Shown here piece by piece: positions 57,201 to 64,000 of a stretch of 64,000 bases of DNA. The notes under the pieces are model-generated. The model saw nothing but the letters and a program-made list of their open reading frames with translations. It was not told the origin of the DNA and did not search any database. This stretch comes from Geodermatophilus marinus (GTDB lineage Bacteria; Actinomycetota; Actinomycetes; Mycobacteriales; Geodermatophilaceae): assembly GCF_003428645.1 (NCBI RefSeq), contig NZ_QVQH01000007.1, positions 1 through 64,000 on the forward strand, read 5' to 3'. Both the position numbers and the translations under genes were made by a program. How positions within the stretch are numbered: position 1 is the first letter of the stretch; each line of letters starts with the position of its first letter.

Positions 57201-58859
57201 TCACACCGGCCCGCCGACGTTGTCCGGGCGGGCGGCGCCGGCCAGCTGCTCCAGCGCCAGCTCGCGGATGCGGAACCGCTGCAGCTTGCCGGTCGCCGTG
57301 GTGGGCAGCTCGTCGAACAGCAGCACGTGCCGGGGCCGCTTGAAGGCGGCCAGCCCCTCGCGGCAGAAGGCGACGAGGTCCGCGTTGGTCGCCGTCCCGC
57401 CGGGGCCGAGGACGACGCAGGCCACCGGTTTGTCCAGCCCGTCGGCGTCCGGCAGGGAGACCACGACCACCTGGGCGACGTCGGGGTGCTGGCGCAGCCG
57501 CTCCTCCACCTCGGTCGGGGAGACCCAGATGCCGCCGGCCTTGATGATGTCGTCGGTGCGGCCCAGCGAGGTGTAGTAGCCGTCGGGGCTGCGCACGTAG
57601 GTGTCGCCGGTGCGCACCCACTCGCCCTGGAACACCCGGCGGGTCACGGCACTGCGCTGCCAGTAGCCGGTCGCCGCGGAGCTGCCCTTGACGTACAGGT
57701 GGCCGGGGGTGCCGTCGAGGACGGGCACGCCGTCGTCGTCGACGATCCGCGCCTCGTACCCGGCGACGATCTCGCCGGTGGCGCCGGCGCGGGTGCGACC
57801 CGGCCGGCCGCTGATGAAGATGTGCAGCATCTCGGTGGAACCGATGCCGTCGAGCATCTCCACGCCGAAGCGGCCGGTGAACCGCTCGAACAGCGCGGCG
57901 GGGAACGCCTCGCCGGCCGACACGCAGGCCCGCACGGGGGCGAACGCGTCCTCGGGCAGGCCGGCGGCCAGCAGGGCGGCGTAGAAGGTCGGCCCCCCGA
58001 AGAACAGCGTCGGCCGCAGCTCCTGCAGCACCCGCAGGGTGCCGGCCGGGCTGGGCCGGGAGCGGTCGAGGACCGTGCTCGCCCCGACCGAGAACGGGAA
58101 GGTGAGGGTGTTGCCGAGGCCGTAGGCGAAGAAGAACTTCGCCACCGAGAAGGTGACGTCGTCGGGGCCGATGGCCAGCACGTCGCGGGCGTAGGTCTCC
58201 GCGGTGTCGCGCAGCGAGCCGTGCCGGTGCATCGCGCCCTTGGGCGTGCCCGTGGTGCCGGAGGTGTAGAGCCAGAACGCCGGCGAGTCGGCGACCGTCG
58301 GGTAGGGCTCGGCGACGGCGTCCCGCGCGCCGGCCCCGGCGGCGAGGAAGTCCGCCCACGACCGCACGCGCGTCCCCGCGACGTCCGGCAGCGGGCCGTC
58401 GGTGAGGACGACGACGTCGGCGAGGTCGCGCAGCCCGCCGACGGCCGGCGCCAGGTCGGTGAACTCCGCCGACAGGGCGACCAGGCGGGCCCGGCTGTCG
58501 GCGGCCAGCACCGCGAGGTCCCGGGGCTTGAGCATGGTGCTCACCGGCACCGGGACCGCACCGATCCACAGCCCGGCGAGGAAGGCGGTCACCAGCTCGG
58601 GGGTGTCGCCCATGCACAGCAGCAGCCGCTCCTCGGGCCGGACCCCGGCGGCGACCAGCGCCGCGGCGCACGCGGTGACGGCTGCGTCGAGCTCGCCGTA
58701 GCCGAGCGTGCGGACGCTGCCGTCGAGGTCGATCGCGGTGATCGCCCGGCGGTCGGGGTCCGCCCGCGCGTGCCGGGTGACCAGCCACTCGGCGGCGTTG
58801 AACGGCTCGGCCGACGGCGGGGTCGGCGCCGGGGGTGCGACGGTGTCGAGGGTGGCCAC
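57201..58859 (-). CDS. Benzoate-CoA ligase family protein
   Basis: 552 residues of the ANL superfamily. Motifs: FWLYTSGTTGTPKGAMHRHG (ATP loop), FSVAKFFFAYGLGNTLTFPF, MLDGIGSTEMLHIFISGRPG (typical of benzoate-CoA ligases), DDIIKAGGIWVSPTEVE, and ATGKLQRFRIRE with the catalytic Lys. The Ala/Tyr-Gly-Leu-Gly segment lines the benzoate pocket. It makes benzoyl-CoA from benzoate, ATP and CoA for BoxB and BoxC upstream. GTG 58859 lies 117 bp after boxB, with a repeat element between. Confidence 0.93.
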   Translation of the reverse strand: MATLDTVAPPAPTPPSAEPFNAAEWLVTRHARADPDRRAITAIDLDGSVRTLGYGELDAAVTACAAALVAAGVRPEERLLLCMGDTPELVTAFLAGLWIGAVPVPVSTMLKPRDLAVLAADSRARLVALSAEFTDLAPAVGGLRDLADVVVLTDGPLPDVAGTRVRSWADFLAAGAGARDAVAEPYPTVADSPAFWLYTSGTTGTPKGAMHRHGSLRDTAETYARDVLAIGPDDVTFSVAKFFFAYGLGNTLTFPFSVGASTVLDRSRPSPAGTLRVLQELRPTLFFGGPTFYAALLAAGLPEDAFAPVRACVSAGEAFPAALFERFTGRFGVEMLDGIGSTEMLHIFISGRPGRTRAGATGEIVAGYEARIVDDDGVPVLDGTPGHLYVKGSSAATGYWQRSAVTRRVFQGEWVRTGDTYVRSPDGYYTSLGRTDDIIKAGGIWVSPTEVEERLRQHPDVAQVVVVSLPDADGLDKPVACVVLGPGGTATNADLVAFCREGLAAFKRPRHVLLFDELPTTATGKLQRFRIRELALEQLAGAARPDNVGGPV

Positions 58860-58886
58860 GCTGCTCAGCCCTTCCGGTGACGTGCG

Positions 58887-58937
58887 GGAACCGGCCCCCG
58901 TCCAGGGGCCCTGGAACCGGCCCCCGTCCAGGGGCCC
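58887..58937. repeat. Tandem duplication of 26-bp GC hairpin unit
   Basis: Two adjacent copies of a 26-bp unit starting GGAACCGGCCCCCGTCC (58887 and 58913), differing only in the last base. Each contains GGCCCC/GGGGCC and can fold. The second copy merges into the intercistronic repeat at 58918-58979. Confidence 0.8.
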
Positions 58938-58979
58938 GCCCTGAGCTTGCGAAGGGTGGGGAGGACGGGGGTCCTCTCA
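58918..58979 (-). repeat. Intercistronic repeat, copy 2
   Basis: Immediately downstream of boxB; it includes the stop codon at its end. Plus-strand sequence starts CGGCCCCCGTCCAGGGGC and ends GAGGACGGGGGTCCTCTCA. It matches the copy at 3365-3424 over the full length with scattered substitutions, and the complement of 31433-31492. Confidence 0.75.
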
Positions 58980-60458
58980 GAAGCGGACGTAGTCGTACTC
59001 CACGGGCAGGGAGTTGATGCCGACCGACGGGGGCGCGATCCAGCCGGCGAAGTCGCCGGGCTCGTAGTGCGGGACCATCAGCTCGGCGACCCGGGCGCGG
59101 TCGTCGGCGGTGGGCAGCCACTCATCGACCCGCTGGTCCCAGGCGGCGTCGTCGAGGATGTCGCCCTGCGGGCTGACGTGGTGCCCGGCGAAGGCGCCGA
59201 CCTTGCGGTTGAAGCCCTGGTGCGGCAGGTACAGCCGCTGCTCCAGACCGGCGTCCTCGAGCTCCTGGTTCCAGCGCCGCACGCCGTTCTCGCAGTCGGC
59301 GGCGTACTCGTTGCGCAGGTCGAGGTTGAGCGCGGTGAGCATCGGGACGGTCCGGGTGGCCATCTTCCCGTTCTCGACGACGGGGACCTCCATGGTGAGG
59401 TCGTGCAGCTGGTGGTCGTCCTTGCGCCGCGTCTCCATCCAGCGGCCCTTCAGGCCCGCGGTGTAGTAGCCGGCCACGTTGGAGGAGGTCTCGGAGCCGA
59501 AGAGGTCCATCGACACCGAGTACTGGAAGTTCAGGTACTTCTGGATCACCGACAGCGGGATGCCGCCGTGCTCCCAGATGTCGTCGGTGCCGTGCCGCTT
59601 CACCAGCTCCGCGGTCCGCTGGACGGTGCGCTGCACGCCCGTCGTCCCGACGAACATGTGGTGCGCCTCCTCCTTGAGCATGAACTCGCAGGTGCGCGCC
59701 AGCGGGTCGAAGCCGGACTCCTTGAGCGTGCCGAGCTGGTACTTGCCGTCCCGGTCGGTGAAGTAGGTGAACATGAAGAACGACAGCCAGTCGGTCGTCT
59801 CCTCGTTGAACGCCCCCAGGATGCGCGGGGAGTCGTAGTCACCGGAGTTGCGCTTGAGCAGCTCCTCGGCCTCCTCCCGGCCGTCCTTGCCGAAGTAGGC
59901 GTGCAGCAGGTAGACCATCGCCCACAGGTGGCGGCCCTCCTCGACGTTGACCTGGAAGAGGTTGCGCATGTCGTACAGCGACGGGGCGGTCATGCCCAGG
60001 TGGCGCTGCTGCTCGACCGAGGCGGGCTCGGTGTCGCCCTGCACGACGATGAGCCGGCGCAGGTCCGAGCGGTGCTCGCCGGGCACCTCCTGCCAGGCCG
60101 GCTCGCCCTTGCGGTCGCCGAAGTTGACCTTCCGGTCGGGGTCGGCCTCGGCGAGGAAGATGCCCCAGCGGTACTGCTCCATGGGCACCCGGTCGAAGTG
60201 CGCCCACCCGTCGCGGCCCACGGCGATGGCGGTGCGCAGGTAGACGTCGTGGGTCGGGATGGAGGGCCCGAGGTTCTTCCACCAGTCGAGGAACTTGGGC
60301 TGCCAGCCCTCCAGCGCCCGCTGCAGCTTGCGGTCGCCGGCCAGGTTGACGTTGTTCGGGATCCGCTCGCTGTAGTCGATCCGCGACAGCGGCCCGGTGG
60401 GGGTGGGGGCCTCGCCGGTGACCGTGCCGTCGGTGGGGTTGCTCTCGGTGGTGGTCAT
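58977..60458 (-). CDS. boxB: Benzoyl-CoA 2,3-epoxidase, oxygenase subunit BoxB
   Basis: 493 residues, close to the usual ~475. Di-iron carboxylate motifs: E174-x-x-H177 (VEEGRHLWAM), the Glu of AFNEETTDWLSF near 220, and E264-x-x-H267 (KEEAHHMFVG). The enzyme epoxidises the ring of benzoyl-CoA with O2, the first step of the aerobic CoA-dependent benzoate pathway, opening the way to C-C cleavage without ring hydroxylation. It normally takes electrons from BoxA. ATG 60458 is 2 bp after the boxC stop, so the two are coupled. Confidence 0.96.
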   Translation of the reverse strand: MTTTESNPTDGTVTGEAPTPTGPLSRIDYSERIPNNVNLAGDRKLQRALEGWQPKFLDWWKNLGPSIPTHDVYLRTAIAVGRDGWAHFDRVPMEQYRWGIFLAEADPDRKVNFGDRKGEPAWQEVPGEHRSDLRRLIVVQGDTEPASVEQQRHLGMTAPSLYDMRNLFQVNVEEGRHLWAMVYLLHAYFGKDGREEAEELLKRNSGDYDSPRILGAFNEETTDWLSFFMFTYFTDRDGKYQLGTLKESGFDPLARTCEFMLKEEAHHMFVGTTGVQRTVQRTAELVKRHGTDDIWEHGGIPLSVIQKYLNFQYSVSMDLFGSETSSNVAGYYTAGLKGRWMETRRKDDHQLHDLTMEVPVVENGKMATRTVPMLTALNLDLRNEYAADCENGVRRWNQELEDAGLEQRLYLPHQGFNRKVGAFAGHHVSPQGDILDDAAWDQRVDEWLPTADDRARVAELMVPHYEPGDFAGWIAPPSVGINSLPVEYDYVRF

Positions 60459-60460
60459 GC

Positions 60461-62197
60461 TCAGACCCGCTTCCTGTCGTAGTCGGCGCGCTTGCCGGTG
60501 CCGTACCGGCGCAGGGCTCCTTCGGGACCGGCGGCGTTGGGCCGCTGGAAGATCCAGTTCTGCCAGGCGGTGAGCCGGCCGAACACCTTCGTCTCCGGCG
60601 TCTCCCGGCCGGCGAAGCGCAGGTTGGCCTCCATGCCGGTGAGCGCGTCGGGGGAGAAGCTGGCCCGCTCCTCGATGACCAGGCGGACCTCGTCCTCCCA
60701 GTCGATGTCGTCCGGGGTGGCGGTGACCAGCCCCAGCGCGGCGGCGTCCTCGGCGAGCAGGTCGCGGCCGACCGCGGCCTCCGCGGCGGCGAGCTCGTCG
60801 GCCGAGCCGAGGAAACGGACCTGCAGCCGGGACAGGCCGTTGCCCATCGGCAGCAGCCCGGTGTTGAACTCGTCGAGCCGGATCGCCGCCGGGGGCTTCG
60901 GGTCCTCGTCGTCCTCGAACTGACCCTCCAGCATGAACTGCCGGTCGGCGGCGAGGGCGATCTCGGCCAGGGTGCCGGCGAAGCAGGAGCCCGGCTCGAC
61001 CAGCGCGAACAGGCTGCGGCTGGTGGTGTCCAGCCGCTTGAGCGTGCGGCGCCAGTAGCCGACGGTCTCGTTCACCAGCCAGTGGTCGCGGTGGGCGAGC
61101 AGGAACCCGTCGTAGCCGGCCACCGTGCCCAGGTCGCCCTCGGTGCGCAGCAGCCAGGTGCCGACGGCCAGCTCGTTGGTGCGCAGCCGCAGGATCGCGT
61201 CGTCCAGCTCGCGGGTCGTGGCCAGCAGCCAGGCGCCGTCGCCCTGCTGGTGCAGCTCCTCGACGCTGCCCGGGACGGCGTCCGGTCCTCGCACGGTGAT
61301 CGTCGCGGTGCCCGAGTCCCGGTCGAGCACCACGCGCACGTGCTCGTAGCGGGTGGTGTCGCCATCGGTCTCCCGGCGCAGCGGCGTCAGCGCCACGCCC
61401 TGCGCGCCGGCCCCCGGCCGGTTCGACGTCGCGGCCAGCTCGGCCGCGCGGCGGGCGACCTCGGCGTCGAAGTCGCGGGCCTTGACGGTGGCGTCGACCA
61501 GCCGCCAGTCGACCGCCCGCCGGCCGCGGATGCCCTCGGCGGTGGTGGAGAAGACGTCGGCCAGGTCGCGGCGCACCCCGCGCTTGTCGACCACGCGGGT
61601 CAGCCCGCCGGTGCCGGGCAGCACGCCCAGCAGCGGCACCTCGGGCAGCGACACGGCCGAGGAGTTGTCGTCGACCAGCACGATCTGGTCGCAGGCCAGG
61701 GCGAGTTCGTACCCGCCGCCGGCCGCCGTCCCGTTGACCGCCGCGACGAAGGGCAGGCCGGAGTGGGCGCTGGCGTCCTCGAAGCCGTTGCGGGTCTCGT
61801 TGGTGAACTTGCAGAAGTTCACCTTCCAGGCGTGCGGGGAGGCGGCCAGCATCTTGATGTTCGCCCCGGCGCAGAACATGCGCTCCTTGGCGCTGGCGAC
61901 CACGACCGCCTTGACCTCGGGGTGCTCGAAGCGGATCCGCTGGACGGCGTCGTGCAGCTCGATGTCGACGCCGAGGTCGTAGCTGTTCATCTTCAACTCG
62001 TAGCCGGGCACGATGCCGCCGTCCTCGGCCACGTCGAGGGTGAGGGTGGCGATCTCGCCGTCCACCGACAGCCGCCAGTGCTGGTACTGCTCGGGGGAGG
62101 TGTCGAAGGAGACCTCGGTGGTGGCCGCGGGCTCGGCGGCCGGACCCGGGCCCTCGGTCGTCGTCCCGTCGGTCGCACGGTGGTCGAGGGTCGTCAC
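60461..62197 (-). CDS. boxC: 2,3-epoxybenzoyl-CoA dihydrolase / benzoyl-CoA dihydrodiol lyase BoxC
   Basis: 578 residues, a double crotonase-like protein. SAKERMFCAGANIKMLAASP, NGTAAGGGYELALACDQIVLV, LPEVPLLGVLPGTGGLTRVVD and WQNWIFQRPNAAGPEGALRR are signature BoxC segments. It hydrolyses 2,3-epoxybenzoyl-CoA to 3,4-dehydroadipyl-CoA semialdehyde and formate. GTG 62197 has TGGAGG upstream, preceded by a plausible promoter. It is the first gene of the box operon: boxC, boxB, ligase, ferredoxin, LLM. The following aldehyde dehydrogenase (BoxD) is not in the window. Confidence 0.96.
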   Translation of the reverse strand: MTTLDHRATDGTTTEGPGPAAEPAATTEVSFDTSPEQYQHWRLSVDGEIATLTLDVAEDGGIVPGYELKMNSYDLGVDIELHDAVQRIRFEHPEVKAVVVASAKERMFCAGANIKMLAASPHAWKVNFCKFTNETRNGFEDASAHSGLPFVAAVNGTAAGGGYELALACDQIVLVDDNSSAVSLPEVPLLGVLPGTGGLTRVVDKRGVRRDLADVFSTTAEGIRGRRAVDWRLVDATVKARDFDAEVARRAAELAATSNRPGAGAQGVALTPLRRETDGDTTRYEHVRVVLDRDSGTATITVRGPDAVPGSVEELHQQGDGAWLLATTRELDDAILRLRTNELAVGTWLLRTEGDLGTVAGYDGFLLAHRDHWLVNETVGYWRRTLKRLDTTSRSLFALVEPGSCFAGTLAEIALAADRQFMLEGQFEDDEDPKPPAAIRLDEFNTGLLPMGNGLSRLQVRFLGSADELAAAEAAVGRDLLAEDAAALGLVTATPDDIDWEDEVRLVIEERASFSPDALTGMEANLRFAGRETPETKVFGRLTAWQNWIFQRPNAAGPEGALRRYGTGKRADYDRKRV

Positions 62198-62253
62198 GGT
62201 GCCTCCAGGGGGATTGCGGGCCCGCGGGCGCCACGGGCTCACGTCCCATCCTG

Positions 62254-62296
62254 ACGTGCTACACGACCCGGTGCAAGAGGCAGGAGGAGTGTAGAC
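62254..62296. promoter_or_regulatory. Inverted repeat in box operon control region
   Basis: ACGTGCTACAC at 62254-62264 and GTGTAGACGT at 62289-62298 share CTACAC/GTGTAG arms about 24 bp apart. On the minus strand TTGCAC with 17-bp spacing to CAGGAT overlaps them and could be the boxC promoter. A repressor site is plausible. Confidence 0.4.
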
Positions 62297-62372
62297 GTGG
62301 GCCGCGGTGCGGCCCGGATCGCCGGCCGCGGTGCCACGCTGGGAGCACCAGCCCAGCCCGAGGAGGACGGCG

Positions 62373-63014
62373 ATGACGGCGACGGACGTGCAGGCGGCGC
62401 GGTTGCAATGGGTGCGCGACGGCGACCCGCGGTGGGACGCCGACCGGGAGCGGGTGTTCGCCGGCGTCCCGGAGGGCGTGTTCCGCACCGAGGCCCGCCG
62501 GCCGGGGGAGCGGCTGCCCGGTGACTGGTGGCGGGCGGAGGACGCCGGGCGGGTCGTGGGCTACGGCTGGCTGGACGACGTGTGGGGCGACGCCGAGATC
62601 CTGCTGGCGGTCGAGGACGGCGCCCGCGGGCGCGGCGTGGGTGCCTTCGTGCTGGCCCGCCTCGAGGAGGAGGCGGCCGCCCGCGGGCTCAACTACGTGG
62701 TCAACGTGGTCCGGGACACGCACCCCGACCGGGACCGGGTGACCGCGTGGTTCCGCGCCCGCGGGTTCGCCGCCGACGACGAGGGCCGGCTGCGCAAGCG
62801 GGTGGCCCCCGGGGACACCGGCCAGCGCCAGGAGGGCCGGCCCGGAACCGGCCGCGCGCAGCCGCCGGACGGCGACCGCCGGGCCCGGTACGACGCCGAG
62901 CGGGCCCGGGCCGCGGCGCGCGGGCACGACGGGGCGGGCGACGGCGGCTCGGACCGCGGGCCCGGCGCGGAGGAGGCCGGCGGGTACGTCGACCCGGAGC
63001 ACCACCGCTACTGA
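62373..63014 (+). CDS. GNAT-family acetyltransferase
   Basis: 213 residues; GNAT core in the first 140. VVGYGWLDDVWGDAEILLAV and RGRGVGAFVLARLEEEAAAR form the acetyl-CoA loop, NYVVNVVRDTHPDRDRVTAW the following strand, and WFRARGFAADDEGRLRKRV the end of the domain. A charged, low-complexity tail of about 70 residues follows. The substrate is unknown. ATG 62373 has GAGGAGG eight bases upstream. It is divergent from the box operon and convergent with livF. Confidence 0.88.
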   Translation: MTATDVQAARLQWVRDGDPRWDADRERVFAGVPEGVFRTEARRPGERLPGDWWRAEDAGRVVGYGWLDDVWGDAEILLAVEDGARGRGVGAFVLARLEEEAAARGLNYVVNVVRDTHPDRDRVTAWFRARGFAADDEGRLRKRVAPGDTGQRQEGRPGTGRAQPPDGDRRARYDAERARAAARGHDGAGDGGSDRGPGAEEAGGYVDPEHHRY

Positions 63015-63108
63015 CCCGGCCCGCCCGGGGCTGCCCCGCGCTGGCTGCTCCGGGCTGCCGTGGTGCAGGGCGCGGGCGGGGGCGCGTGGGAGCGGCCCGG
63101 GGACCGGA

Positions 63109-63810
63109 TCAGGCCACGCCGAGGAGGGCGTGGGCGACCGAGCTGTCGCTGCGGAACTCCCGGGTGGAGGACCGGTGCACGATCCGGCCCTTGTCCATCA
63201 CCGCGATGTCGTCGGCCACGGCGAAGGCCAGGTGCAGGTCCTGCTCCACGACCAGCAGCGTCACCCCCTCGGCCTTCATCCCGCCGATCGCCCCGCCGAT
63301 CTGGTCCACCACCGCCGGGGCCAGGCCGTCGGAGGGCTCGTCCATCAGCACCAGCCGCGGGTTGGTCAGCAGCGCCCGCGCGATCGCCAGCATCTGCTGC
63401 TCGCCGCCGGAGAGCTGCCCGGCCGCGTGCCGGCGCCGCTCGCCGAGCCGGGGCAGCAGCTCCAGCACCCGGGGCACGTCCCAGGGGCCGGCGCCCCGCC
63501 CGCGGCGCGCGGCGAGGTCGAGGTGCTCGGTCACCGTCAGCGGCGGCCACACCCGCCGGCCCTGCGGCACCAGGCCCACGCCCGCCCGCGCGACGACGTC
63601 CGGGCGGCGGCCGGTGACGTCGCGCCCGTCGATGCGGACCGTCCCCGCCGTGGCCGTCACCAGCCCCATGAGCGTGTGGACCAGCGTGGTCTTGCCGACG
63701 CCGTTGCGGCCGAGCAGCCCCAGCACCCGGCCCGCGCCGACGTCGAGGTCGACCCCCTGCAGCACCGTGCTGCGCCGGTAGCCCGACCGCAGCCCCCGGA
63801 CCTCGAGCAC
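63109..63810 (-). CDS. livF: ABC transporter ATP-binding protein LivF-like
   Basis: 233 residues, an HAAT-family ATPase. Walker A GRNGVGKTTL, the Q-loop VGLVPQGRRVWPPLTV, signature LSGGEQQMLAIARALL, Walker B RLVLMDEPSDGLAP and the switch His of VEQD are all present (the last reads VVEQDLHLAF). It is half of the ATPase pair that drives import of branched-chain amino acids or, in catabolic clusters, aromatic acids and amides. GTG 63810 directly abuts the livG stop at 63811. Proximity to the box operon makes benzoate or a related acid a plausible substrate. Confidence 0.93.
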   Translation of the reverse strand: MLEVRGLRSGYRRSTVLQGVDLDVGAGRVLGLLGRNGVGKTTLVHTLMGLVTATAGTVRIDGRDVTGRRPDVVARAGVGLVPQGRRVWPPLTVTEHLDLAARRGRGAGPWDVPRVLELLPRLGERRRHAAGQLSGGEQQMLAIARALLTNPRLVLMDEPSDGLAPAVVDQIGGAIGGMKAEGVTLLVVEQDLHLAFAVADDIAVMDKGRIVHRSSTREFRSDSSVAHALLGVA

Positions 63811-64000
63811 TCAGCCCACCTCCCGGCGGGCGGGGCCCGCACCGTCGAGGAACAGCGCCTCCCGGCCGGTGCCCAGGTAGGCCTCCTGCACCGCGGTGTC
63901 GCCGCGGACCTCGTCCGGCGTCCCGGTCAGCAGGACGCGGCCCAGGTGCAGCACGGTGACCGAGCGGGCCAGGGCGAACACGACGTCGAGGTCGTGCTCG
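63811..64000 (-). CDS. livG: ABC transporter ATP-binding protein LivG-like, C-terminal fragment
   Basis: About 62 C-terminal residues are visible: EHDLDVVFALARSVTVLHLG, RVLLTGTPDEVRGD and VQEAYLGTGREALFLDG. The EHDLDVVF switch segment and EAYLG ending are those of LivG-type ATPases. The Walker motifs lie outside the window. It is the first of the ATPase pair in this view, directly followed by livF. Confidence 0.88.
   Translation of the reverse strand, partial: EHDLDVVFALARSVTVLHLGRVLLTGTPDEVRGDTAVQEAYLGTGREALFLDGAGPARREVG

Overview
This 64 kb window is very GC-rich actinobacterial chromosome. GTG starts are common, most stretches are polycistronic, and stop/start overlaps of the ATGA or GTGA type are frequent. 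The gene set (F420-type luciferase-like oxidoreductases, a DUF222/HNH protein, DivIVA, an ANTAR regulator, 7Fe ferredoxin, many acyl-CoA dehydrogenases) suits a soil or rock-dwelling actinomycete; Geodermatophilaceae is my best guess, by inference only. I saw no rRNA, tRNA, CRISPR array, insertion sequence or phage gene. The window is dominated by catabolic operons for aromatic, branched and oxygenated acids.

Region by region. 1-7976: aromatic catabolic operon on the minus strand (cyclase-family hydrolase, flavin monooxygenase, type I extradiol dioxygenase, FAH-family hydrolase, SDR, alpha/beta hydrolase cut by the window edge). It is divergent from a LysR regulator that is followed by an MFS transporter; CATCA/TGATG dyads sit in front of both. 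8082-16161: mixed genes, namely a frameshifted DUF222/HNH gene, a DHFR-like reductase, a small helix-hairpin-helix protein, a Pth2-like protein, a cytochrome P450 with its own PDR-type reductase, a VTT membrane protein, a glycosyltransferase-like protein and a GNAT enzyme. 16177-27908: CoA-thioester degradation genes. They include an APH-type kinase fused to an LvaB/DUF6285-like domain, overlapping an acyl-CoA dehydrogenase paralogue that lacks the catalytic glutamate. This looks like a bacterial form of the LvaAB-LvaC or ACAD10/11 route for 4-hydroxyacyl-CoAs. Then come an F420-type oxidoreductase, two atypical crotonases, two acyl-CoA dehydrogenases, an SDR and a TetR regulator.

28182-34243: B12-dependent fused isobutyryl-CoA mutase (icmF) with a cytosolic BtuF-like protein, then a flavohemoglobin translationally coupled to a DivIVA-domain protein. 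34282-43644: two small unknowns, acyl-CoA ligase, MaoC hydratase, 2-methylacyl-CoA racemase, enoyl-CoA hydratase, MFS transporter, NTF2-like protein, thiolase and a DUF2332 protein. 43641-50544: IclR regulator and amidohydrolase, divergent from a tight operon of class III CoA-transferase, citryl-CoA-lyase-like protein, LigB and LigA ring-cleavage subunits and a quinone-reductase-like enzyme. 50534-55852: signalling island (STAS protein, CheB, CheR-PAS, PAS-GAF-ANTAR regulator, small helical protein) with no flagellar or receptor genes. 55900-62197: aerobic benzoyl-CoA (box) operon with boxC, boxB, benzoate-CoA ligase, a 7Fe ferredoxin and an F420-type oxidoreductase, but no boxA. 62373-64000: a GNAT protein and the start of a branched-chain amino-acid-type ABC transporter (livF, part of livG), which may import an aromatic or organic acid.

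Together the genes describe a versatile degrader. Three chemically different ring-opening strategies (type I extradiol, LigAB extradiol, box epoxidation) lie within 62 kb, with acyl-CoA modules that carry the products toward acetyl-, propionyl- or succinyl-CoA. Non-coding structure worth noting: a ~60-bp repeat found three times directly downstream of catabolic genes in the same orientation, several long hairpins and dyads, and a recurring leaderless start pattern.
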